A DNA stretch of 64,000 bases from Lepas anatifera (lineage: Eukaryota; Arthropoda; Thecostraca; Lepadidae). This document shows positions 34,165 through 45,618 of this stretch, piece after piece. Below the pieces are notes generated by a model. That model made no database searches. It was not told the origin of the DNA and worked only from the letters and a program-made list of their open reading frames with translations. Position 1 is the stretch's first letter. Each line of letters starts with the position of its first letter. The stretch covers positions 395,001 to 459,000 of the forward strand of contig JAOTON010001820.1 in the NCBI GenBank assembly GCA_034440635.1. Reading direction: 5' to 3'. Made by a program: the position numbers and the translations under genes.

Positions 34165-34884
34165 CTGGGCTGCTCATCCACTTCTCCATCGAAAACATTT
34201 GAAACATTTTTTGTCAGGTCACATTTAAGGTCACGAGAGATCAAAACATGCCGTAATAGGGATAACATGTAAATTCAGTTTTTCGGCCATTACATCTGAA
34301 CAAGTAAAGATAGAGCAAAACGACTTGAACTATATGAATCCCCTTAGCAAGCCGAATCGAATGATATATAATTTGACCTTGCTAGGTCAAATCAAGGATT
34401 TGACCTGACCTGAGGTCAGGTCAGGGTGAAACTACAATGCAGCTACAATGCAGCAAAATACTAATGCAGCTAAACTAAATGCTCTATCACCATCTGTTAC
34501 TGAGTTATTCCGTAAAAAACATTTTTCCCATGTATTTCAAATGGAGAGGTCATACCTCGTCCCTGACCTTAGGTCATCGATATCAAAAATACCGGCAAAT
34601 ATTTTAGAGAACTCGGTGGGGCCATTATGTGATATGAGTTTCAGTCGAATAAGTTTACCCTGCTCAGACTTATGCTATCTTAAACTTTTTTGAGGTCGGG
34701 TCACTTGACCTGTATTGGTGACCTGACCTGAGATAGCCTAACCTTAAAATTTTCACAGAAGTTGTAAAAATGATGAGGGAAAAGGTATGCCAAGTACGGC
34801 AGCGCTACGCGCCGTCGTTTTTCTGCTACCTCCGAAAAACCCGAGGGGGGACGGGTGCCCGCCCCCCGTCAATGTGCGTGTTAA
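34165..34884. mobile_element. TTAA MITE, subfamily A, copy 2 (left end missing)
   Basis: The right end reads CCCCCGTCAATGTGCGTGTTAA, with TTAA at 34881-34884, preceded by GACGGGTGCCC in G/C runs and CGGCAGCGCTACGCGCCGTC. The centre carries the half-site palindrome at 34401-34423. About 130 bp of the left end present in the 50.5 kb copy is absent. The LINE protein resumes on the left side at FRAVSLLH, about a dozen residues beyond what a simple insertion would leave. A deletion therefore removed the MITE's left end together with some LINE sequence. Confidence 0.85.
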
Positions 34885-35366
34885 TAAGGGAATGATATTG
34901 GCCTCCGCCCATCTAGTCGGGAAAATGCCCTGGCGTACTGATTTTCCGAAGAGAAGAAGTAAAGGTACCACCAGTTGTGTAGAACATTCCTTAATAATGC
35001 GAGCACTGATATTGTCAGGCCCACATGCCTTATAGACTTTAAGGCATGTGGGCCATGTGGGACTTTAAGGCATATCCTTACCTTACAGTGTGCTTTTGTT
35101 TAAGTTTGTCATTTCTTTCCCTCATCTTCATTACGACCGGCGTCAGAATAGTCACATGGATAGTGGAGATGCTGTGTATGTCAAATATAAAATATAAATA
35201 TAAGGTCGTCAAGTGCGTTGAGTATGTTCGCCTCACTAATGTCAAAGTCGGACAGCAATGACAAGTCGTAGTCAGGGGCAAGAGGATGGTGGCCCACCGC
35301 AGGTATAGTAAGTTTACTGGCGAAAGTTTTGTTCAGCAAATTAGCTCGCTCCAAGTCTCCGCTCAC
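34885..35366 (-). pseudogene. LINE reverse transcriptase, N-terminal portion
   Basis: The pieces are DISEANILNALDDL (35366-35190, preceded by LLNKTFASKLTIP) and, after the short insert, LKVYKACGPDNISARIIKEC and FPTRWAEANIIPL (35045-34890). The latter is the highly conserved start of Jockey/CR1 RT domains (KACGPDNI ... W..A.IIPL). It ends exactly at the TTAA of the MITE. Confidence 0.85.
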
Positions 35367-35370
35367 TTCT

Positions 35371-38300
35371 TCATCCCCACATGACCATTAATGAATCATT
35401 TACTTAGAATATCTTCCATTTCCATTTATCTCGCATTGATGTTCTCTTGATGCTTTGCCCTTTTGGTTGCCTTGTTTATTGAAACCTAACCACCATCATT
35501 AATGCTTTATACCATAACAGAATGATCTGTGCCAATAGCTGCAATATTCTAAGATGGTTTCAGTCTTGTGCCGTAAGCTAACTAATCCTTTAGAAATTCC
35601 CCTTTAGTTTTCTTTGTGGGAAGGGAATTAAGGGCGGGTAAGAGTATGCAGCCGAAAAAGTACGCAGTAGCTGTTTTGGTTACTTAGCAGCCATGAGATG
35701 GTGGGGCCTTGTTAAAAGAAAAACAAAGCCCGTATCTTGGTTGAGAAAGAAAACAACGCGCTTCTGTCCTTCCTGCGGGAGTACAGAGACCATTAAATTC
35801 CTCGGTTCCCCTAATGCAATATTTCATAACCCAGAAAACTTGTAGACCTTGCTCTTATCAACAGTCTTTGATCATGGTCCGTCTTCAGTACGCAAGTTGA
35901 GCTAGGACTGGGCTCCAGGACTAGGGCCTCGTTTAATGCCTGTCAAAACGTTCTCTGCTTCCTAAGGGAGAATGTTCGGCAAGACTACGCCGTAGACCAT
36001 TGTGCATGAGTACGCATAGTTAAAAGGTAAGGATTTTTCGCTCGGGATAGAGTCTGTAATTCATATTTGTAAAAGAAAGCTTTGCAACATTGTTTTTGTA
36101 TATCTAGGGCAATATAAAATCCTACAATCGCCTAGCTTGGCAACAACAAGCTTTTGGCGACACGGGCTATGCACCTAAAGCACAGTATAGCATCAATGCA
36201 TACTCCACCCTCCCTTGTGCGTATTCTTACCGACCCATTCCGGCAATAGAACGCACGTTCCTTTTATTTTTGTTGGGCTAGTGACGAGTTCCTTTTACAG
36301 ACATCGAACTGAAATAAGGACCATCCAAAGACAATTCTCCAGGCTAAAAAACCAAATAACAATTTGAACTGTAAGACATATATGAGTAGAGTGAGAAGCT
36401 TTATAAATATAAATGCGTGCTCTTACACGGACTTCCATTTCTCCCTTCTGCTTTTCACTTACTTTTCCTTGGGCGAATAAAATGGCATATCATTTTCAGT
36501 CTGACAGCCTTCTGATTTTCCCAGCCAAAAAGGACCCAAGACTTAAGTGTCGCCCAATAGTTGGCGTAGCATCTTACGTACAAAAATAAACATTTCCAAA
36601 CTTGGGGAAGTTTTCAGTGGTCAAAATTAGTAAATGGGTGATCTGGCGTCCTAGTGACGTCACGACATGACTGCTTGTGGCCGGGGGCCATTCCCAGACA
36701 AAATGCTTGAACCTTTTAAAATAACCACAAACATGTGCTCGTTAATCAGAAAAAGTTAGGATAATGCGTTTCTTAAAAAAAACTAGCAGTTTACATAATT
36801 ACTTTAACATTGATGAAATTGAATGCCCTTTCTATGAAACTCTGCTTCTAAAACCCCTAAAATCGATGTCATAATAATGGTGAGCGCCAAAAATTAGGTC
36901 CAAAAATGGAAAATGCGACGATGCATCGAGGCTTCTCTTTTTCAAACCGCCGACGAATCGACTAGCTCTGATGTGCGACTTCACTGCCCTAATAACTACG
37001 ACCCATCGAGCACAAGTGTGTCGCTGACCGTGCGAGCAGGATTCATTGAATTTGGGGTATAACGACGCACCAACTGCCAAGTTTATACGGCAACTTATAG
37101 GGATTCATTGAACTTCATGCAAGGGACTTCATTGATGATATAGCTTCTTTGCACTAGTTGTGGTGAATGGAGATGCGCTTCGAGACTGGTAATGGAGGCT
37201 ACCTTATACAAAAACAGCCTCGCCCCATCATTCTGCTCTTTGAATCACATTCATCCTTCAGGTTCCATTTTCCAAAACGACACAAACCGTTGAACTCTAT
37301 GCCCTTTAATGCAGAATAGCACACAGGCTACCAGAAGGTCAGAGAACTTGAACAAATAAATTCCGTCTCTAAGTTATAGCTTCGCAAGAACCGAAGGCTG
37401 ATCATCGGACCAGTGAAGATAATAAGCCAACACCATAAACACACTGCCCGGACGGCCCTTGTCAGAAGCCGATCACGAACAGAAACGGCTTCCAATCTGA
37501 CCGCCTATCCTTCTCTGTCGTCGTCGTCCGTCGTTGTTGTCCGCTCTGGGGACTGGTATCAGAGACTTGAAACTTTATGGTTGAAAGGCACAAACCCATG
37601 AACGAGGCCCCCGGTTGTAGATTTGTTGCATTTCCCAAAAAACCCATGTCTTGGACTATATAACTTTGACTTCAGTTATAAGTGGGTTGTATCTGTTGTT
37701 CATTTACGTAAATAAATAAATAATTTTTTCAACGGTTTTTTAATTACCCTAGAGCTCTGAACTTTGCACCCTTTGAACACAATCAATATCCAGTTCATCA
37801 AGAAAAAGGAAGAGAAATTGAAATATTTGCACCCTCGAATAATTTTTCCTTTTTAAATGAGTTTGAAGGGAATCTATCACAAAAGTTCAAGATATCTAAA
37901 GATACGGCACTGACGGGTGTAAATGGAGTATTTACAAATAGCCTAGTTTGTGTAGTAATGCATGAACACAAAAAATAACTGAGCAAAAACTTGACTTTGT
38001 AGGTAATTTTTGGCCGATTCCACATAACTCTTCAAATTTAACTATATTTTTCAAAACCATATGACTCAAACAGTGTAACATTTCTTAACTAGGTTTTCAA
38101 AGCAAGGCCTAACTTTACAAACTCTTTAACAAATAATAAAACCAAACTTACAAGTTTACCAACAAATCGGGTAAAAATATAGGTCTTTATAGGTTTTTTT
38201 TTTTTGCCAGCATTTCCTTTAATATTTCGAACGTGGTACCAAAAACTTCCAACTAGAGCGCTACATCCGCCCGGCTCAAACCTTCCACGTGCCACCGATA

Positions 38301-38840
38301 GCTTCCGAGCGATAGTCCGCTAAACATTGAAAAAAGCTTTCAACCTTTACACCATAAAAACGTGCTTTTCTATTCAACTGGCGAGTGCAAGTTTTACATG
38401 TATGTATATATGAAGCAGCACTTTTCCAGCTATCTTCTACGGATTTTATCTAAGCTCCGACACTTGGTTTCTTCACATTTTATGTCGGAACATGGTCTTT
38501 GTGTTACGCGGAAACGCAGAACAGGCCGGTATCTACATCACATAGCAGGACCGAGACGACTCGCGCTCCGGAGATCCTCAAGCAACTGTTCGCATTTGAT
38601 CTCATTGCACTGATTTGAACCTTACCAGACAATATCACTAAGATGTAATCAACCATGCGGATTTCGAATCCGGTCTCGGATCAACGAAAGGTCACCGCAG
38701 TTCGCATGCGCACCAGAACTCATGATAACAAAGACTATTCCGGCAACCAGTGGACCGAGTTGGCTGAAATTTTGTAAGCGACAGTAAGATATTGATAAAG
38801 GTAAAGGTACACACTGACAAGTTGGTTATTAAACATATTC
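35371..38840. other. 3.5 kb with no gene recognised
   Basis: Mostly AT-rich sequence. Frames up to 83 residues occur on both strands without motifs. I see no tandem array or terminal repeats. It is inside the trx intron. Confidence 0.4.
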
Positions 38841-38846
38841 AAAATC

Positions 38847-38887
38847 AAACACACGGACGCGTTTCGTTACTTCTTCAGCGTGTGTTT
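38847..38887 (-). ncRNA. Hammerhead-ribozyme-like motif at the 3' end of Penelope element 4
   Basis: On the minus strand: AAACACACG (38887-38879), CTGAAGA, a very short AGTAAC arm, GAAA, CGCGTC, then CGTGTGTTT (38855-38847). Helix I is a perfect 9 bp match. The core (CUGANGA ... GAAA) is intact. Helix III would be the minimal ACGCGU form with cleavage after GUC. Helix II is reduced to about two pairs, so the copy is probably weak or inactive. It lies downstream of, and in the same sense as, the GIY-YIG remnant at 38950-39445. Confidence 0.6.
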
Positions 38888-38949
38888 GAAGAGTAGAACT
38901 ATCTGTCGACGAATGCAGGTTTCTGGGAACTCACGTGAGACTAAACGTG

Positions 38950-39445
38950 GATAATCATTTTGCCAATATTTTTGATATTGCGAAATTCCCTCTTTTGGAA
39001 TTTACATTTTCTTTTTGTTCAATTAGGGTTGACTCCAATGTTTTTTATAGACCTCTGTGGAGAATTTCTGCATTCTTCCAGTTCGGTAAGTGGTCAAATT
39101 GAGTGTATTACAAATGAACTCGTGGTTTTATTATTTCTAAGGTCTGATTTGTGTTCGTAAATTCGTTTTTGCAGGCCGCGATACGTCTCCCCGTAGTAGA
39201 ATCTTGTGCAGCTTTGACATGGAATTTTGTATACGATGCTGTTCTCATTGCTGCTTTTCAAATACTGCTTCTTTTTCGATGAGGTCTCCTATTTTCAAGC
39301 CTGTGCTTGCAATAAATCTAATCTGTGCTTGTTTAAGTGTCCTTTCTAGTATTCCGTGTTGAGATGTTTTCGGTCCAACAATAGTTCTCAGTGGCGTTGC
39401 TCTTGTTTTTCTCGAGTTTCTAATCTTTTTGCCTTCATAAGACAT
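38950..39445 (-). pseudogene. Penelope-like element 4, C-terminal GIY-YIG remnant
   Basis: The frame at 39445-39245 reads TRATPLRTIVGPKTSQHGIL and LKIGDLIEKEAVFEKQQ. After a stop, and in another frame, the GIY-YIG core follows: NSIVYKIPCQSCTRFYYGET (39243-39180), YRGLQKRIYEHKSDLRNNKT and SFVIHSI. This is the GIY-YIG motif with its arginine helix, then decay with stops. The element is 5'-truncated and inactive; a hammerhead-like motif follows at 38847-38887. Confidence 0.8.
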
Positions 39446-41100
39446 CTCACGATAAATGCTTTAGGGTATTTTAGTTTTAGAGACGACAAGAAAATGTGAT
39501 TGATCTCCTCTTCGAGGTATTCGTTGCCGCACACACGGAGTGCACGGAGGAAAAACCCAATGATTACCCCGGATTTTACTCGCTAACTATGGGCAGACAA
39601 ATAATGTATGAAATCTTCGGAGTTGGTTGGCTTTCTGCATACTTATATACTTACTTTCTGTAAGTAAGATATTGCTTGTAAGCCATAGCGTGTCATTTCA
39701 TAGCTGCATTGTCTAGCACATGCGCAGTAGAACATCCTGGAAATTAGTTTTATACTTGCGGATATTTTACAAGAAGACATGAACAGAGTGCAAACCAACA
39801 TACTGAAATCAATTCTGAGAGTATGGTAACCTTCAGCTACCACAGCCACCACTGCGCATGCGAACTAAAGGTTATGGTACCAAGGGCATTTAGGCAACTA
39901 AAAGACCGATTCGGCTGAAACTTTGCATGCAAGAGTAGAAGACTGCCTGTAAATCACAAACTACGAGTGCATCATATTATAATGTCCTGCACTGTCCTGC
40001 CCATGAGCCGTAGGATTTCTATAGAAGTTATAGACGTGAGGACATTTCAGAGAAAAGCATGAGCAGAGGGTAAAACAACGTGTTATCATCACTTATGATA
40101 GTATAATCACCTCTGGTTACCTTCACTGCGCATGCACACTTGAGCTTTTGGCAGGAGGGGCTATCTACCAATCTGCTGATTTCGCTGCCTAATTGTAACA
40201 ATAAATAGAAAAAAATACTATAACTGCTTTGTTCTGTGCATGCGCAATCTAGAAATGTAAAACAAGTTTCATACGTGAGTATATTTTGGGGGTCACATGA
40301 GCAGGGGACAAATGTGGTGCAGTGTGCAGAGCTATGCTCATCTGGTAGAACGCGAGTTGCAAGTACGAGCGAGTAGACCCGCGATGAGAAAAGTAAGAAT
40401 TAGGTCCCCGACATCGAGTTGTTATTACTGCTGAAACGACTCGCCTGTTAATACAACTACTTGGCTAACGTACAGTGCCATTGGTTCCTCCAGCGCCGGA
40501 GTGGCACATGCTGAGGCCGCAGGCCGAGCTTCTACAATAGGGTTGCAAATATTTGGCAATGTTTGAAATTTATACGTGGACAACTTTTATCCCGTAATAT
40601 TTTTATGCGTTTGCACGTTTTATCCAAATCGTTTAATATTCAGTGGTCGCGCAAATCGGCGAAAATTCCGTGTTTGCTTAAAAAAACACGGAAATCCACT
40701 TCTCACCATATTGAGAGAAATACCAGCACATCGAGAATACCAGCAAATAACACCTCTTTCGAATCCTCTCAATGAGAGAGAGAGGGATTGACAGTGTCTT
40801 TATCTAACACAGTAAAAGCCCGATAAATATTATTCAAACTTCATTATCTCCAATGGTTCAACCATACATACGGCAAAAGGAGATGGGACCATTGTGAGAT
40901 ACAAAACCCTTAGACACAGCATGATAACGCACTATTACCGTCATAAGAACAGGATGAGGAATAATGCATCCAGAAATAAAAGGAGCAAATATATAATTTA
41001 AACACATCAATGCTAAATACATACATGGAAATTAATCTAATAAACGGAAGAAAAACAATGATTCACATTTTTGGGCTCTAGCCGCGTACAGATATTCTTC
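39446..41100. other. No gene recognised
   Basis: No conserved frame or repeat array was recognised. Several short frames lack motifs. Confidence 0.4.
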
Positions 41101-41287
41101 CATGCTGTTGCTTGCAAGTTCATCCAGGCTGTAGACGTATCAAGACGTGAAAATAGCCCCCCAATGAAGCCTTATCGACCAAGTCGGGGAACGCCGTCTC
41201 TTTGTCAACTGTTATACTAGTACAGCCGAATGCTTGGCTCACAGGCAGTTCAGATACCTTCTGTTTTGCATTGCTGAGAGACAGAGT

Positions 41288-42438
41288 CTAATCTATTGCT
41301 GAACAAAGCGAATACCACCGTCTGGCAGCTCCAGGTGTGGCGTCCAACCACTGCAGGCGCAGCATCGGCGACATGTTCGGCCACAGACCTGTACTTCTCC
41401 AGGTCAGGATGAAGTCGCAGGTCATCCATGGGGGGAGGGGAGGGGAATCATTCAGGTGCGTAGTTGATGGCAGTGAAGAGGAGGATACGACGAAGCTTCT
41501 CGACTTCACTGTCTAGTTGCAGCTGGCCAGAGAACATCTTCATTTTCGTGTAATACAACACCTCAGTCATCCACCTCGCGTGGTGGTACGCGCCCGGTCA
41601 ATTTAAGTGTATACCTCGCCACGGCTACTACCCCTAGCACCAAAAGGATCTGTTCGGCCAGTTCTCTGTAATCGTACCTAGTTAACTCTGTGACATTCTG
41701 GAGAAATGTCACGGCCTCCTTCCGTAGTTCAAACCGCTACGGCGTCATCTGGATTTCCCCAATCTTGCCGAAGTTGGATAGATCAAGCCCACTCCACATC
41801 TTCCGAAAGCTTTCAGAAAGAGGATCATTGGTAGCAGTGGTCTTTCCCAGGCATGCGAGCTGTAATAAAGGGGGACCCAGCATACTCTCCAGGCGTGTAA
41901 CAGCTCCTTGAACTTCCCTGAATTGGAGGAAATAGTGTCAAAGCGGTCCTATTACGTTACCCTCGCAGCCCCAGTCTCCGAGAAACTCGCAGGCTGCCTG
42001 CGCCCATGGCAGTCCAGTTCGGTCTGCGATGGACGGAACTCCTCACAGCTCCTTATCCACACCCGACCCAGTGCCAGTGATCAAAATTGCCTGTCTATCC
42101 TGCGTTGACACAAATGAATCCTTCATCATTTTCCCATTCCAGGAGACGACAATGTGGCTATGAGATATGAAGGAATTACGACACCCCATAGAGACAACGG
42201 ACCGATGGCAATGACAGGGGAGGCTCGAGCCTCCCAGCTCCCCCGAAGTGAAGTTCTGGGTCCGCCACTGGCTGAAGTCATCGATATTGGCAGGCGGGTC
42301 TGACCTCAATACTACTGCTACAACTGCCGTGACTATTTGACAACGAAACCGATCAGCTACGTCAGTTACATCACGAGACTCCCGATACATGTTGCGCAAA
42401 AAGAGACTGCAGTACTCTTTTTGCGTTGAAGACTTCAT
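41288..42438 (-). pseudogene. Degraded transposase-like remnant
   Basis: The minus strand carries PGAYHHARWMTEVLYYTKMK (41615-41550) followed by FSGQLQLDSEVEKLRRILLF. This resembles the HHARWMAKAIY-type block of an uncharacterised transposon protein family seen in many invertebrates. Frames at 42438-42043 and 41509-41288 may be its other parts. A MITE-like piece sits inside the former at about 42195-42262. Stops and shifts interrupt the region. Family assignment rests mainly on one motif recalled from similar proteins, so it is tentative. Confidence 0.5.
42195..42262. mobile_element. Short MITE remnant with GTCCGCCACTG end
   Basis: The minus strand begins CAGTGGCGGACCCAGAACTT and leads to the palindrome GGAGGCTCGAGCCTCC (about 42220-42235). 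It resembles hAT-type CAGTGGCGG ends. A second end and target duplication are not certain. Confidence 0.45.
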
Positions 42439-42469
42439 CGTGGCCGATACTGGTGCTTATTCGTAGTAA

Positions 42470-44924
42470 TCGTTGGTAAAATAAAATGTAATGTCTTCAT
42501 CTTGACCTTTCTTGGCTAGCAGTCGATTGAAGCCTATTCTAAAGAAAGCATCAGGTGGCCAATATCGCAGCGACTATCGAGACGTCTGACTAAGCCCTCT
42601 CTTAACATTTGATTGACGTCATCATCCCTGGGTTGGCCTTTTAAGCGGCTGCCACTCACACCACAGCTATTCCAGTCTTCTCACAAGTGCGCCCAGAGTC
42701 TTAGCACGAGCCATCTTCCAACATATAAGAACTGTGCCTTTAATAAAGGTTTCAACGTCACCAACATTATGTTCCATGTAGAGGGAATGCCGCAAAACAC
42801 ATTTCCAGGCTGAAAGCCTTGCACTGGAGACGGGTTGACCCACTAATTCAACCTCTGTTGATGATCTCAGGGAAGGGGCTTTTCGTGATATTTCCCTTTT
42901 GTGTTTTCGGATGGTTGTACCGTTATCTTGTTCTTATTGACAAATCCACTTGACAGTCAATAAAAAAGGACTGGTAAAAATTAGAACCAAAACAAAGGGT
43001 TCATATTAGGACCACCATGCGCAATCAGTACTCCCACGTGCTACAATACGGCGGACCGACAACAGACTAGACTCGCTTCTTCAGCTGAGGTGTATTCTCC
43101 TTCCTCCCCCCCGGCTCCGGCACGGCGCGAGGGTCAGGTAGCTGCCCTGATACCGTTACACGTGCTCCAGCTCCTTATACAATCGAACCTTCTGTACACG
43201 TGTCTCGCCTGTATGTCTGAAATGTTCTGTTTGTCGTCGACGAGTCATTGTTGAAGACAGCGCCGGAACTCATTCTGCGAAACATATTGCCGGGCAGCTA
43301 ATTAACGCCAGCAACATTAACTTCTGACTGAGTAAACTTGAAATGAGAGGATACATACCAGTGCGTTAGACCATTTGTAGCTCTTGAAGTAGCTCTCTAG
43401 TAAAAAGCCGCTACAAAACGTTACATAATCGGCCAATCCCGGCACATTGACATTTTCACGCGTGTCGAGAAATATGATATTTTAGTTGATCTCTTGCGAT
43501 CAATATCTTTGTCAGAATCTTATATAAACGCCCCAAAGATTTTTGTAGCTTTGGATGCAATAAGTTCAGCATATCTTCAAGTGCAAAATATTTATTTCCA
43601 ATCGGTTTCCGTCATACTGGGAGGATTCGAAAGATGTATTATTCCACAGCGCGCGCCCAGTGACCGCGAGGTCTCTCCCTAAATATAGATACTTTTTTCA
43701 CATATGGGCGACACGGTCCGGCCTGATTATCGCGCTAACGAAAAGCTTATATCTAGGAAAGGGACCATGATCTAACCTGATCTAGCCATGGGTCTTCACC
43801 ATGTTCTAGCCTGATCAATTCAATTACTGACTGAACACATCAGGGGTGGGTGGGGTACTGGCGAAGCTCGTGCACGCGCAAAAGTAGGGGCATGTCAAAT
43901 CATCACATTGTCGTCACTTATTACGTCATAACTCGGTTTTTGCTAATTTGAATAGGCCTTAACTCGATGTGCACGGAAAACAATGATGTGGTTTATTTGA
44001 TCGTAAGTCAGAACGCTCGCGCTTAAGTGCACGAGAAAGGAATGAGCAAATTCCACTTCCACGCTATAATTCAAAACTACGAATCCAATCGTAATGGAAG
44101 TTACAACACAAAGTTTCGGCAAAGTTTAAGGATATGCCACGGTATGCCAAGCAGATGCTGTGGCGTGAAGTTCACAGTGAACTGTTCTAAAGAATGTTTG
44201 CTATATGGTGGATACGGATACTAAATTGCGTCGGCATGAGTATTCAACATGAACAGACAGCTTCTCCTGGGTGGGGATATGATACTAATTTTTTGCCAAT
44301 TTCTCGAAAACTACACAAACTTCAAATCACGAAAGGGTATACGGTCAAACGGCGATCATTATACTTTGCCGTTTTCAAGAATTCCTGGGTTCTAGAATTT
44401 TGCATCAAAAAAACTACAAAAATTGCGAAAATCTCTGTATTTAAGCCGCGGTGTTTATTTACGAAACTATTGATGCGCGACCATGGGTATCAGCGAGCCG
44501 AAACTGCACCCCAGTGCCGTTGACACGATACAAATACAAGGACGCTCTGAGAGACACGTGCAAGCCCTGAGGGTAGTTCAAGCATGGCACTATACATTTC
44601 TGGATGATGCACCTTTTCGGATATAAATCGCAAATGATGGGTAATAACGAGACAAAATAAAGACAATAACATTCTAACAGCTTTTGGGAATTATTTATAC
44701 CCAGGCATTACGACCAAAAACTTAGAGACGTAAGCGAAAAGATTGCTTCACCCCAAAATTGTTCTTTCAACATGTTTATTTTTTCCTTCAATTCAAGCAA
44801 TAGTATAAACTTTGAAGCTTAGAAAATACGATATTCAGAAAGCCCAAAGCATAAGATACAAAAGTTGATGTAATAGATGAAGTAGATCAAACATTTCCCG
44901 AATTATGATATGCGGATTCCATGG

Positions 44925-44925
<1 letters not shown>
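42470..44925. other. 2.4 kb with no gene recognised
   Basis: Frames up to 109 residues (44194-44523) occur but contain no motifs, and no repeats were seen. Confidence 0.4.

Positions 44926-44928
<3 letters not shown>

Positions 44929-45000
<72 letters not shown>
44929..45000. repeat. (TA)n microsatellite
   Basis: About 36 TA dinucleotides. Confidence 0.97.
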
Positions 45001-45004
<4 letters not shown>

Positions 45005-45615
45005 TAGGCCTGCTTCAGCATCGTCAACGGTATGCAGAGAATGGAAATGTTACGTTGTTAGGGGTCCGCCGCATGAAAGATTCACCAATTATGATTTCAC
45101 CCGAATCAGGTGCCCGCTCGGCTTTCACCCACACCGGCCTTTTACTGGTATATATACTTTTCTCAATTTGGTGAGAAGTTTATTTTCTGATTCTGTCGGT
45201 CCAACACTACAATGGAACGTGAAAATCCTTTTATAATGGGATTGGAACCGATATAGCCATGTGATAGATCATGCAGAGAAACCACTTGATTGAAATCTCA
45301 TTTGCACCAGAACTTACTGTTCTCGGGGAAAATAGCAAAAATTCACCGCCTGCCGACCATCTCCTACCCCGGTGGTCACGTGGTACGAATCGAGCCTGAG
45401 AACGTTACGGAAAGCTCAGGCCCACCAGCACGGGTGCATTTCCCTTGCTTGAGCCTCTTTGAAACCCACGTGATAAACATGCCCTCAGTACTGGCAACTA
45501 TGTATCTATATCACGCTTTTTTTCAATGACTGGTGTGAAACATGTTTTAATAAATCTAGAAAAATAATCGAACTCGGTAAGAGTCACTTTGGTTCCTAAT
45601 AATAACCGCTTTTAG
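45001..45615. other. No gene recognised
   Basis: No supported coding frame; no repeat apart from the adjoining TA array. Confidence 0.4.
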
Positions 45616-45618
45616 ATG

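Larger units (their letters stand above)
32680..35370 (-). mobile_element. Non-LTR retrotransposon (Jockey/CR1-like), interrupted
   Basis: The minus-strand LINE runs from about 35370 to a 3' tail near 32680. The 3' UTR reads TGTAATTGGGTGGCAGACGA and then GCTCATCAACTGCAATAAA, with an AAATAAATGAATAA tail, which is a common LINE ending. Two inserts break it: an AT-rich piece of about 130 bp at 35045-35190 (with a duplicated AAGGCATGTGGGCC) and a TTAA MITE at 34165-34884. Several frameshifts are present. Recognisable pieces are described separately. Confidence 0.85.
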
